Positions 49,962 through 58,433 of a stretch of DNA of 64,000 bases are shown here, in pieces. Position 1 is the stretch's first letter. Every line of letters begins with the position of its first letter. This stretch comes from VRUE01 sp033856195 (lineage in GTDB: Bacteria; Actinomycetota; Thermoleophilia; Solirubrobacterales; 70-9), in NCBI GenBank assembly GCA_033856195.1, contig JAWVFL010000055.1:62001-126000 (forward strand), written 5' to 3'. The notes beneath the pieces are model-generated. The model was not told where the DNA came from, did not search any database, and saw only the letters and a list, made by a program, of their open reading frames with translations. The position numbers and the translations under genes are program-made.

Positions 49962-50681
49962 CTAGCCCGCGCGGCGGTTCGTCCCCGGTTCTAGCAGCGA
50001 GTCGTTCCAGGCTCGGACTGCTTGCACCCAATCGGTTAGGAAACCCGGTAGCTGGCTACGGGCCTCGTTTGATGCCGCCAACTCGTTCTCGGTGCGGAGG
50101 CCCGTGACCTCTTTTTTTCGTTCGAGGTCGTAGATCGCATCGAGGGTGTCGGCCGCACTTCGATATTTGACGTAGATGTCGTCGTCTTCGGGGAACCGCA
50201 GACGCAGTCGAAGCAGCGCGGGCTGTAGCGCGTTGAGCCGAGTGACGGCAATGCTCATCTCCGCCGTGGTGGTGGAGGCCATCTCGTGCCATTTGGCCTC
50301 ATACGCCGCACGGTGTTCGGAGCCCTCCGGGGCGGCTTCCATTTTGCGACGAGTAAGTTCGGTGACCAGCAGGTTCGAGGCAAAACCGGTGATTCCGTCT
50401 ATCGCGCTGGTCAGCACCTCCGTCACGTCGTCCAAGGCCGCCCGGCTGCCAGTGATTGCTTGCATTTCCCGGTCATGCTGGAGCTGCTTCTCCTGGCGTT
50501 TCTCGGCGGCGGCCATCTCGCGCCGGACGTTTTTCGTGGCAAATACGTAAGCGAGATAGGCAGCGATCAGGATGGCGAGGGGACCGAGGTAGGCGATCAA
50601 CCCACCGTCGGTACTGGTGACATGCACGTCGATGGGCCCGCGCGGGGCTTCGAGGGCGAGGCTCTGGGCGGCGGCAAACAC
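49962..50681 (-). CDS. Single-pass membrane protein with coiled coil, element cargo
   Basis: 239 aa. A short exported N-terminus, one membrane segment (about 27-48, GLIAYLGPLAILIAAYLAYVFA), then a long helical cytoplasmic part with EKRQEKQLQHDREMQ and later helices; the last 25 residues are Arg/Gly-containing. No enzymatic motif seen. Convergent with the integrase gene at the right end of element 2, a usual cargo place. Confidence 0.58.
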   Translation of the reverse strand: MFAAAQSLALEAPRGPIDVHVTSTDGGLIAYLGPLAILIAAYLAYVFATKNVRREMAAAEKRQEKQLQHDREMQAITGSRAALDDVTEVLTSAIDGITGFASNLLVTELTRRKMEAAPEGSEHRAAYEAKWHEMASTTTAEMSIAVTRLNALQPALLRLRLRFPEDDDIYVKYRSAADTLDAIYDLERKKEVTGLRTENELAASNEARSQLPGFLTDWVQAVRAWNDSLLEPGTNRRAG

Positions 50682-50777
50682 GGGGGCAACCGCAGGCTAG
50701 GGCGGCACTCGGCGGAACGTCGCCCAGGTAGAGCGGGAGAGGGGTGCCGCGCAGCCCGGACCTGTGTTCGTCCGACG

Positions 50778-50800
50778 GACTGTGGCACCGACTGTGGCAC
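50778..50800 (+). repeat. Right arm-type sites of element 2
   Basis: GACTGTGGCAC occurs at 50778-50788 and 50790-50800, 12 bp apart, matching the left-end pair. The stretch 50682-51289 has no supported gene; it holds these sites, leader copy C and the tlyA promoter region. Confidence 0.62.
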
Positions 50801-50875
50801 GGAGCCTCTCGGCGAGGTCGAGGACAACCCTGGGGACGCGCCAGCGCGCCCGGTATTTGCCTTGCTAGAGCCCCC

Positions 50876-50964
50876 ACAACAGAAAACGCCCCACCGGGGA
50901 GGCGGGGCGCTTCTGGGGTTACTACAGGGAGGAGAGATATGTATCTCTATATATGTGGATCCGT
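50876..50964 (+). repeat. Leader repeat copy C; right attachment site of element 2
   Basis: Hairpin CGCCCCACC-GGGGA-GGCGGGGCG (50887-50909), the 27-bp core (50911-50937), then ATCTCTATATATGTGGATCC shared with copy A. One stem pair is swapped relative to copy B (G-C versus C-G), keeping the fold. A frame of YVDPWEVGG follows but its ATG position reads ATA. Confidence 0.65.
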
Positions 50965-51289
50965 GGGAGGTAGGTGGGTCCTTTGATGCGTCGCGGACAC
51001 GTCATCGTGGGAAGCGATGAGCGCCATATGGGCGGCGCGGAACCCAGCCAAAAAGTTTCTTGTTCTGCCCCTTATCGGTTGTCCTCTGCGAATCCTTGAA
51101 CAGCATACGAACGTATGTGCGATTGGTGTGTGAGTGCGATCACAGACTCCTCGCGCTTGCCGAGCGCCTCCGCTGAGTTGGCTACCCGGTCTTGGAGCAT
51201 GGAATCAGGTGGAGTCAAAGCGTGGTTAAAAACCTGTATTGACGCCTGATTCGGCTCTTGGCCGGTGGCGCGGCGCTACGGTTGCGCGG

Positions 51290-52081
51290 ATGAAGAAGGC
51301 GCGCATAGACGCAGTGCTGGCCGAGCGGGGAATGTTTCCCTCGCGCACGGCTGCGGCGGGCGCCGTGCGAGCCGGCGCTGTTCGCGTTGGCCAGGACGGT
51401 CCGATCGCCCTGCGGCCGAGCCAGCTGGTCGAGCCGGAGGCGGCGCTGATCGTCGACGAGGGGCCGCGCTTCGTCTCGCGCGGCGGGATCAAGCTCGAAA
51501 ATGCCCTGGACTCGCTAGGGCTCGACGTCAGCGGCCTCGACTGCCTCGACGTCGGGGCCTCGACCGGCGGGTTCACCGATTGTCTGCTGCAGCGCGGCGC
51601 GACTCGCGTGGTTGCCGCGGACGTCGCCTATGGCCAGGTCGACGCGGGCTTGCGCAGCGACCCGCGGGTGACCGTGATCGAGCGGCTCAATGCCCGCGAG
51701 CTCCAGCCCGCCGACTTGCCCTTCGAGCCCGGCCTGGCGACGATCGACGTCTCCTTCATCTCGCTGACCAAGGTGCTGCCCGCCGTCGTGCGCTGCCTTG
51801 CTCCAAGCGGCGAGGTTCTGGCGATGGTCAAGCCGCAATTCGAGCTGGGTCGCGAGCGAGTCGGCAAGGGCGTCGTGCGCGATGCGGGCGACCGGTGCGA
51901 GGCGATTCTTGTCGTGGCCCGCGCGGCGCAGGAGCTCGGACTACCGATCCGCGGCTTTGCCTCCTCCGGCCTGCCGGGTCCCAAGGGCAATCGCGAGACC
52001 TTCGTTTTGTGCGGCGGCGATGGCCGCGAGGTAAGTGATCTCGAGCCCGCGATCGCCGCCGCCGTGGAGGCGGACGCATGA
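51290..52081 (+). CDS. tlyA: TlyA-family rRNA 2'-O-methyltransferase
   Basis: 263 aa from ATG 51290, seven bases after TACGGT (51277-51282): leaderless. N-terminal S4 RNA-binding domain (RIDAVLAERGMFPSRTAAAGAVRAG) and FtsJ-like domain with LDVGASTGGFTDCLLQRGA (SAM site), a catalytic Lys in MVKPQFE and GNRETF. In mycobacteria TlyA methylates 16S and 23S rRNA and confers capreomycin sensitivity. ATGA overlap with nadK, as in M. tuberculosis. Confidence 0.92.
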   Translation: MKKARIDAVLAERGMFPSRTAAAGAVRAGAVRVGQDGPIALRPSQLVEPEAALIVDEGPRFVSRGGIKLENALDSLGLDVSGLDCLDVGASTGGFTDCLLQRGATRVVAADVAYGQVDAGLRSDPRVTVIERLNARELQPADLPFEPGLATIDVSFISLTKVLPAVVRCLAPSGEVLAMVKPQFELGRERVGKGVVRDAGDRCEAILVVARAAQELGLPIRGFASSGLPGPKGNRETFVLCGGDGREVSDLEPAIAAAVEADA

Positions 52082-52923
52082 AGACCGCTGTCCTGATCAC
52101 CCACTCGCACCCGCCGGCGGCCACCGAAGCGGTCGCGATCGCCACCGCTGCCGCGGGGGAGGCGGGCTGGCGGCTCGTCGCCACGGCTGATGAGATCGAA
52201 AAGCACAATCACGCGGCCGCCGGGGTGGAGCGAGTCGAGTCGCTGCCCGCCGACCCAGACCTTTGCCTGGTCCTCGGCGGCGACGGCACGATCCTCCACG
52301 CGCTGCGCAGCTTCGCGGGCACCGGCGTTCCCGTATTCGGCGTCAATTTCGGCACCGTCGGCTTTCTCGCCGCGGTCGAGCGTGACGAGGCGGCCGAGGG
52401 GATTCGCCGGGCGCTGGCGGGGGAGACCGAGGCGATCGATCTGCCGGCGCTGGCGATTGCGGTTGACGGCGAGGAGCGGTTCGCCCTCAACGACGTCAGC
52501 TTCAGCCGCCGACCGCGGGACCGCGTCGCTGAGCTGAGCTACCGGATCGCCGGCGAGGAGGTCGGCAACGTTCGCTGCGACGGGCTCGTCGCCGCCACGC
52601 CCGCCGGATCGACCGGCTACAACCTCGCCAACCAGGGCCCGATCCTCGCCTGGGGCGTGAAGGGCTACGTGGTCAGCTACATCGCGCCGCACTCGCTGAC
52701 CGCCCGCGCTCTCGTCGTCGCTCCGTCCGACGTGCTCACGGTCGGCAATGCGGCAGGCCGCGAGCCGGTGGACGTCGCGATCGACGGCGCCCAGGTCGCG
52801 ACGCTGGAACCGGGTGCTGCTCTTGACGTCCGCTTCGCCGATTCCGTCGGCCGCCTAGCCCAGCTCCCAGGCACGAGCTTCTACCACCGCATCAGAGAGA
52901 AGTTCGGCCACCTCGCGGTCTAG
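52078..52923 (+). CDS. nadK: NAD kinase
   Basis: 281 aa. LVLGGDGTILHALR (GGDGT), GVNFGTVGFLA, LNDVSFSR and TPAGSTGYNLANQGPIL are the four family blocks. It phosphorylates NAD to NADP. Coupled to tlyA. Confidence 0.94.
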   Translation: MKTAVLITHSHPPAATEAVAIATAAAGEAGWRLVATADEIEKHNHAAAGVERVESLPADPDLCLVLGGDGTILHALRSFAGTGVPVFGVNFGTVGFLAAVERDEAAEGIRRALAGETEAIDLPALAIAVDGEERFALNDVSFSRRPRDRVAELSYRIAGEEVGNVRCDGLVAATPAGSTGYNLANQGPILAWGVKGYVVSYIAPHSLTARALVVAPSDVLTVGNAAGREPVDVAIDGAQVATLEPGAALDVRFADSVGRLAQLPGTSFYHRIREKFGHLAV

Positions 52924-52957
52924 GGCCCATGTCGTCGGTTCTCTAGGGTTTCGCCCC

Positions 52958-54487
52958 ATGGAGCGCAAGTGGTGGACCCTCGTCCTGATCTCGATCGCGA
53001 CGTTCATGCTGCTGCTGGACATCACGGTCGTCAATGTCGCTCTGCCTGACATCCAGCGGGAACTGCACGCCAGCCTCTCCAGCCTGCAGTGGGTCGTCGA
53101 TGCCTACTCGCTCACCCTCGCCGCCTTTCTGCTCACCGCCGGCTCGCTGGGCGACCGGCTGGGGCGCCGCCGCGTCTTCACGATCGGCTTCGGCGTCTTC
53201 ACCTTCGCCTCGTTTCTCTGTGGCATCGCCGGCGATCCGACGCTGCTCAACCTCGCCCGCGGCCTGCAGGGCGTCGGCGGGGCGGGCATGTTCGCCACCT
53301 CGCTGGCGCTGATCGGCCAGGAGTTCCACGGCAAAGACCGGGCCACGGCATTCGGCGTCTGGGGCGCCACGGTCGGCGGCGCCGTCGCGATCGGCCCGCT
53401 GGTCGGCGGCGTGATCACCGAGCATCTCGGCTGGGAGTGGATCTTCTTCGTCAATGTGCCGATCGGGCTGCTGGCGATCGGGCTGACCGAGCGCAAGCTG
53501 GCCAATATCGCCGCGCAGGATCCCGAGCGGATCGACGTGCCGGGGCTGATCACGTTCTCTCTCGCGCTCTTCTTCCTCATCTTCGGCCTGATCCGCGGCA
53601 ATCCAGCGGGCTGGGGAAGCGCCGAGATCGTCGCTTCCCTGGGGGCGGCGGTTGCATTGATCGTCGCCTTCGTGGCGATCGAGGCCCGCAGCAGCCACCC
53701 GATGCTCGACCTGACGCTCTTCCGCAAGCCCGCCTTCAACGGCGTCTCCGCGGTCGCCTTCGGGCTCTCGGCCGGGATGTTCGCGATGTTCCTCTACCTG
53801 ACGATCTACATGCAGGGGGTGCTCGGCTTCTCACCGCTGGAGGCCGGCCTGCGCTTCCTGCCGCTGACCGTGCTCTCCTTCATTGCCTCGCCGATCGCCG
53901 GCTCGCTCTCGCACCGGATCCCGATCCGGGTCCTGCTCGGGGTCGGGCTCGCCACCGTGGGCGTTGGGTTGCTCTTGATGCACGGGGTGAGCGCCGATTC
54001 GGAGTGGACCGCGCTGCTGGCCGGCTTCCTGATCGCCGGCGTCGGCATCGGCATCACCAACCCCGGCATCGGCCAGGCCGCGATCGCCGTCGTCCCGGTC
54101 GAGAAAGCCGGGATGGGGTCGGGGATCAACACGACCTTCCGCCAGGTCGGGATCGCGACCGGTGTGGCCTCGCTGGGAGCGATCTTCCAGTCGCGAGTCG
54201 ACTCGAAGCTCTCGCAACTGCTTCCCAACGCACCCGACGGCCTGGGCGAACTCGTGGCCTCCGGTGGCTCGAAGGCAGCCGTCGCCGTCTCGCCACCGGG
54301 ATCCCGCGCCGAAGTGGCGCACGCCTCTGCGGTCGCCTTCACCAGCGGCTTCAACGAGATCATCCTGATCGCCGCCGTCCTCTCCTTCCTCGGCGCCGCC
54401 CTTGGCTTCTTCTTGGTCAGGTCCAGGGACTTCGTCCAAGACATCCCATCTGAAGGCGAGATCGCAACCGAGCCCGTCCCTGTCTAG
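52958..54487 (+). CDS. DHA2-family (14-TM) MFS drug efflux transporter
   Basis: 509 aa, about 14 hydrophobic segments. Family motifs: LLDITVVNVALPDIQ in TM1, GDRLGRRRVF after TM2 (motif A), ARGLQGVGGAGMFATSLALI and the motif C-like GGAVAIGPLVGGVI. It should export drugs or lipid-like compounds with protons. TAGGGT ends eight bases before the ATG. It interrupts the nadK-recN order of mycobacteria. Confidence 0.9.
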   Translation: MERKWWTLVLISIATFMLLLDITVVNVALPDIQRELHASLSSLQWVVDAYSLTLAAFLLTAGSLGDRLGRRRVFTIGFGVFTFASFLCGIAGDPTLLNLARGLQGVGGAGMFATSLALIGQEFHGKDRATAFGVWGATVGGAVAIGPLVGGVITEHLGWEWIFFVNVPIGLLAIGLTERKLANIAAQDPERIDVPGLITFSLALFFLIFGLIRGNPAGWGSAEIVASLGAAVALIVAFVAIEARSSHPMLDLTLFRKPAFNGVSAVAFGLSAGMFAMFLYLTIYMQGVLGFSPLEAGLRFLPLTVLSFIASPIAGSLSHRIPIRVLLGVGLATVGVGLLLMHGVSADSEWTALLAGFLIAGVGIGITNPGIGQAAIAVVPVEKAGMGSGINTTFRQVGIATGVASLGAIFQSRVDSKLSQLLPNAPDGLGELVASGGSKAAVAVSPPGSRAEVAHASAVAFTSGFNEIILIAAVLSFLGAALGFFLVRSRDFVQDIPSEGEIATEPVPV

Positions 54488-54608
54488 CGCTTCCTGCAGC
54501 GGGTGGCGCGGTGGCGGGGGTCCCCATAGCGGAGGACGCGGAGCGTCCGAGCACATGGGGGAGGGCCGCCGCGACAGGACCCGCCGCCCTAAGTGCTAGA
54601 CAGAACAC

Positions 54609-56291
54609 GTGCTGCGAGAGCTGCGGATCGAGAATTTGCTGCTGATCGAGAAGGCGGATTTGCGGTTGGGCGAGGGGCTCAACGCGATCACGGGGGAGAC
54701 CGGTGCGGGCAAGACCGTTCTCGCTCACTCACTGGACCTGCTGATGGGCGGCAAGGCGCGACCGCAGATCGTCCGGCCTGGGGCGGAGGAGGCCTGGGTC
54801 GAGGGAGTCTTCGATTTGCCGAGGGGGGTGCTGAGCGAGCCGGAGATGGTGGAGATCGCCGATCGCCTGCCGGAGGGCGTTGACGAGGTGGTGCTCGGAA
54901 GGAGGGTCTCGGCGAGCGGGCGGACCAGTGCCTTCGTCGCCGGTCGGGCTGCCTCCGCATCGGACTTGAAGCTGCTCGGCGGGCGGCTGCTCGCCTTCTA
55001 CGGGCAGCACGAGCACCGCAAGCTGACCATCGCCTCGGCGCAGATGGACGTGCTCGATGGCGTTGCGGGGGCTGCCCACCTGGAGCTGCGCGAGGAATAC
55101 CGCCAGGCCCACCGCGAGTGCACGCGGCTCGTGGCCGAACTGGCCGAGCTGTGCGAGCGCGACGGCTCGCGCGAGCGCGACCTCGATCTCTACCGCTACG
55201 AGCTTGCCGAGATCGAGGAAGTCGCTCCCGATCCCGACGAGGAGACCGAGCTTGGCAGTGAGCGCGAGCGGCTGCGCCACGCCGAGGCGCTGCGCGAAGC
55301 CGCGGCGGGGGCTCATGCCGCGACGCTGGGGAACGACGAGGAAGGTGGCGGGGCCGCCGGCGCCCTCGCCCAGGCGGAGGCTCTCGTGCAGGGGGTCGCC
55401 GGTGTGGACACAAGCCTCGATGCGCTCTCGGGGCGGCTTAGCGCCGTGGCGATCGAGCTGTCCGACGTTGCCGGCGAGCTGCGCGGCTACCTCGACGGTC
55501 TGGAGGCCGATCCGGGCCGCCTGGCCGTGGTCGAGGAACGGCTCGATGCCCTCGACCGCTTGCGGCGAAAGCACGGTGGCAGCGTCGAGTCGGTCCTCGC
55601 TCACGCCGAGCGCTGCCGGACGGAGATTGCCCGCTTGGAGAACGCCGAGGTGCGTGGCGTGGAGGCCGAGGCTGCCTTGGCCGAGGCCGAGGAGCGGCGG
55701 GCCAAGCTCGGCGAGAAGCTGGGCAAAGCCCGGACGAAAGCGGCGCCGCGATTGGAACGGGAGGTCGCCGGCGAGCTAGAGCGACTGGCGATGCCGGGCG
55801 CTCGTCTCGAGGTGGTGCTCGAGCCGCACGCCGACGGTTTCGGCGCGAACGGCGCCGAGACGGTCGAGCTGCGCCTGGCGCCTAACCCAGGGCTGGAGCC
55901 GGCGCCCCTGCGCGACGCCGCTTCGGGCGGCGAGCTCTCGCGGGTGATGCTGGCGCTGAGTGGCTTCGGTGGCGGCGCCGGCGCCGGGACGCTGGTCTTC
56001 GACGAGATCGACGCCGGAGTCGGCGGCCAGACCGCCCGCGCGGTTGGCGAGCGGCTGCGCGCCATTGGCGAGAGCCGTCAGGTGCTTTGCATCACCCACC
56101 TGCCTCAGGTCGCCTCGCTGGCCGGCACCCATTTCACGCTCGAAAAGGATGTTTCGGGCGAGCGCGCAAGCGCCGGCGTGCGGCGGCTCGACGGCGAGGG
56201 CGTGGTCGAGGAGATCCGCCGCATGCTCGGCGGCGAGGACAGCGACGAGGCGGCCACGCGCCACGCTCGTGAGCTTCTCGCTGCCGCCTAG
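54609..56291 (+). CDS. recN: DNA repair protein RecN
   Basis: 560 aa, GTG start. SMC-like: Walker A GETGAGKTVLAHSL, long coiled-coil arms (about 150-380), ABC signature SGGELSRVMLAL and Walker B TLVFDEIDAGVGG, then QVLCITHLPQVA. Acts at double-strand breaks. The order nadK...recN-steA is conserved in actinobacteria. Confidence 0.94.
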   Translation: MLRELRIENLLLIEKADLRLGEGLNAITGETGAGKTVLAHSLDLLMGGKARPQIVRPGAEEAWVEGVFDLPRGVLSEPEMVEIADRLPEGVDEVVLGRRVSASGRTSAFVAGRAASASDLKLLGGRLLAFYGQHEHRKLTIASAQMDVLDGVAGAAHLELREEYRQAHRECTRLVAELAELCERDGSRERDLDLYRYELAEIEEVAPDPDEETELGSERERLRHAEALREAAAGAHAATLGNDEEGGGAAGALAQAEALVQGVAGVDTSLDALSGRLSAVAIELSDVAGELRGYLDGLEADPGRLAVVEERLDALDRLRRKHGGSVESVLAHAERCRTEIARLENAEVRGVEAEAALAEAEERRAKLGEKLGKARTKAAPRLEREVAGELERLAMPGARLEVVLEPHADGFGANGAETVELRLAPNPGLEPAPLRDAASGGELSRVMLALSGFGGGAGAGTLVFDEIDAGVGGQTARAVGERLRAIGESRQVLCITHLPQVASLAGTHFTLEKDVSGERASAGVRRLDGEGVVEEIRRMLGGEDSDEAATRHARELLAAA

Positions 56292-56300
56292 CGACACGGT

Positions 56301-56328
56301 TTGACCCGCTTGCCCAGCGGGATACTCT
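56301..56328 (+). promoter_or_regulatory. Promoter of the steA-like gene
   Basis: TTGACC (56301-56306) and TACTCT (56323-56328) are 16 bp apart and the GTG follows six bases later: a complete leaderless promoter. Confidence 0.65.
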
Positions 56329-56334
56329 GCTTCG

Positions 56335-57522
56335 GTGGCAACCGCCAGTCGACGTCGCTTTCCCGCTCTGCTCTCGCGCCGTAACGGGGCCTCCCCGGTC
56401 GAGGCAATCGAAGGGCGGGTGCGCCTCGGGCGCCGCACCAAGCACCTGGTCAAACGACTCATCCCCGGTGACGTCGCCGTCATCGACCACGTCAACGTCG
56501 ACCGGATCGCCGCCGAGGAGCTGATCGCCAGCGGCGTACGGGTCGTGATCAACGCCTCGCCTTCCTCCAACGGCCGCTATCCCAATGCCGGGCCGCTTTT
56601 GCTGGTGCAGGCGGGAGTGCGGTTGATCGATGCCGAGGATGCCGATCCCTTCGAGCTGCTCGCCGACGGCAACCGCGTCACCGTCGCCGGCGGGGTCGTC
56701 TTGGGTGGCGGCCGTGAGCTCCTACACGGCCGCATGCTCGACGTCGAGGAGCTGAAGCGCCAGCGTGCCGAGCAGCTGGAACGCGTCGACGAGGCGCTGG
56801 CTGAATTCGCCGAGAACACGGTTGCCCACGTGCGCCAGGAGACCGACCTGCTCACCGGCAGCGTCGAGTTCCCGCCGACCCGCGCGTCCTTCCGCGACCG
56901 CCATGTGCTGATCGTCGTGCGGGGCGACCGCCACCGCCGTGACCTCAAGGCGCTGCGTGCCTATATCCGCGACGTCCGCCCGATCGTCGTCGCGGTCGAC
57001 GGTGGCGCCGACGGAATCCTCGAGGCCGGGATGAAGCCCGAGGTGATCCTTGGTGACATGGACTCGGCCGGCGACGAAGCCCTTCGCTGTGGCGCCGAGT
57101 TGATCGTCCATGCCTATCCCGACGGCCGCGCCCCCGGGCGCCAGCGGCTGCTCGACATGGGTCTCGACCACATGCTGCTCCCCGCCGCCGGGACCAGCGA
57201 GGACGTGGCGATGCTGATGGCCTACGAGAAGGGCGCTGCGCTGATCGTCAGCGTCGGCGCTCATTTCAACCTGATCGAGTTCCTCGACCGCAAGCGCGGC
57301 GGTATGTCCTCGACCTTCCTCACCAGGCTGCGGATAGGAGAGAAGCTGGTCGATGCCAAGGGAGTCAGCCGGCTCTACAACCCCAGCTCTCCCTTCGGGC
57401 CCGTGGCCCTCTTCCTTGCCGCCTTCATGGTCTTGCTGGCGATCGTCGTGATCACCTCCCCGGCGCTCAGCGACCTCGTCGAACTGGTCTGGCTGAAGAT
57501 CAAGATCTGGCTCGGCCTGTAG
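56335..57522 (+). CDS. steA: SteA-like cytokinesis protein (thiamin pyrophosphokinase-like fold)
   Basis: 395 aa. A central domain with VVAVDGGADGILEAGMKPEVILGDMDS recalls thiamin pyrophosphokinase, and a single C-terminal membrane segment (about 362-385) anchors the protein. In Corynebacterium SteA and SteB act together in cell separation; gene order recN-steA-steB supports the name. Confidence 0.82.
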   Translation: MATASRRRFPALLSRRNGASPVEAIEGRVRLGRRTKHLVKRLIPGDVAVIDHVNVDRIAAEELIASGVRVVINASPSSNGRYPNAGPLLLVQAGVRLIDAEDADPFELLADGNRVTVAGGVVLGGGRELLHGRMLDVEELKRQRAEQLERVDEALAEFAENTVAHVRQETDLLTGSVEFPPTRASFRDRHVLIVVRGDRHRRDLKALRAYIRDVRPIVVAVDGGADGILEAGMKPEVILGDMDSAGDEALRCGAELIVHAYPDGRAPGRQRLLDMGLDHMLLPAAGTSEDVAMLMAYEKGAALIVSVGAHFNLIEFLDRKRGGMSSTFLTRLRIGEKLVDAKGVSRLYNPSSPFGPVALFLAAFMVLLAIVVITSPALSDLVELVWLKIKIWLGL

Positions 57523-57558
57523 CGCCGCGGCGCTCCGGCATCTAGCCTTCCCCCGCCG

Positions 57559-58431
57559 ATGGGTTACAGCGCCCGATACCACGCGACTTCGCTGATCGCC
57601 GTCTTCCTCGCCCTCGCGATCGGGATCCTGATCGGCGCCGAGTTCGGCGGCGACGCTCTGACCAGCACGCGCAAGAACCTCGAGCAGAGCCTGACCGGCA
57701 ACCTGCAGGACGCCCGCGAACGGGCCGATGAGCTGAACGGCAAACTGGCCCGCTCCGATGAATTCGCCAGCCGCGTCTACCCGGCGCTGGTCCGCGACCG
57801 GCTTGCCGGCCGGCGGATCGGCGTCGTCGCGCTGGGGGACCTGCCGGGCGACACGGCCTCGGCGATCGAGGAGACGCTGGGACCGACCGGGGCGCGCCTG
57901 GTCGGCATCGGCGTCGTGCGCGAGCCGGTCGATCTGAACGCGCTGGCCGGCGACCTCGCGAAAACCCGCTTCGCCAACATCCGCACCAACGAAGACACGC
58001 TGACCGCGTTCGGCGCCGGCGCGGGACGTCAGATCGTTCGCGGCGGCACGCTGCTCGATCGCGTCCGCAGTCACCTCTTCTCGCGCGCCAGCGGCAACTT
58101 CGGCGCGCTAGATGGAGTCATCGTCGTCCGCCAGACGCCAGAAGAGATGGGCCCGGTGCAGCACTCCAAGGCGGCGGCGCTCGAATCGGCGCTGATGGCC
58201 GGGGTCACCGGCACGCGCACGCCGGCGGTCGGGGTCGAGACCTCGACCGCGGAACCCTCTTCGGTCTCCTTCTTCGCGGGTAACGACCTCTCGAGCGTCG
58301 ATGACGTCGACGTCACGGCGGGCAAGGTGGCTGCCGTGTTCGCTCTGCTTGGCGCCGAGGGCAGCTTTGGCGTCAAGGGCTCGGCCGACCGCCTGCTGCC
58401 TGACCTGCTGCCTCCGGCGGGGTCCCGCTGA
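57559..58431 (+). CDS. steB: SteB/MctB-like protein (copper transporter family DUF3186)
   Basis: 290 aa. One N-terminal membrane segment (about 9-27, ATSLIAVFLALAIGILIGAEF), then a coiled region and an extracytoplasmic alpha/beta domain. The YHATSLIAVFLALAIGILIG start is characteristic. Its mycobacterial orthologue MctB lowers periplasmic copper; in corynebacteria it partners SteA. TAGCCT ends ten bases before the ATG. Confidence 0.82.
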   Translation: MGYSARYHATSLIAVFLALAIGILIGAEFGGDALTSTRKNLEQSLTGNLQDARERADELNGKLARSDEFASRVYPALVRDRLAGRRIGVVALGDLPGDTASAIEETLGPTGARLVGIGVVREPVDLNALAGDLAKTRFANIRTNEDTLTAFGAGAGRQIVRGGTLLDRVRSHLFSRASGNFGALDGVIVVRQTPEEMGPVQHSKAAALESALMAGVTGTRTPAVGVETSTAEPSSVSFFAGNDLSSVDDVDVTAGKVAAVFALLGAEGSFGVKGSADRLLPDLLPPAGSR

Positions 58432-58433
58432 GC

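Larger units (their letters stand above)
45067..50937. mobile_element. Integrative element 2, about 5.9 kb
   Basis: Bounded by a perfect 27-bp direct repeat, with GACTGTGGCAC arm-type repeats about 93 and 111 bp inside the two ends. It contains an origin-like region, replication-relaxation protein, excisionase-like protein, regulators, an integrase and two membrane-protein genes of unknown function near the ends. Gene content is a permuted version of element 1. The insertion target appears to be a repeated leader rather than a tRNA. Confidence 0.75.

Noticed and set aside
44195..50964. Leader copy A as the left attachment site of element 2
   Set aside because: Copy A has two mismatches in the core and lacks the upstream hairpin, while copy B matches copy C perfectly over 27 bp and has arm repeats inside. 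B and C are the better pair.
50286..51020. 244-codon frame on the plus strand
   Set aside because: It lies opposite the coiled-coil membrane gene and runs through the arm sites, the hairpin and the leader; no homologous pattern or ribosome site.
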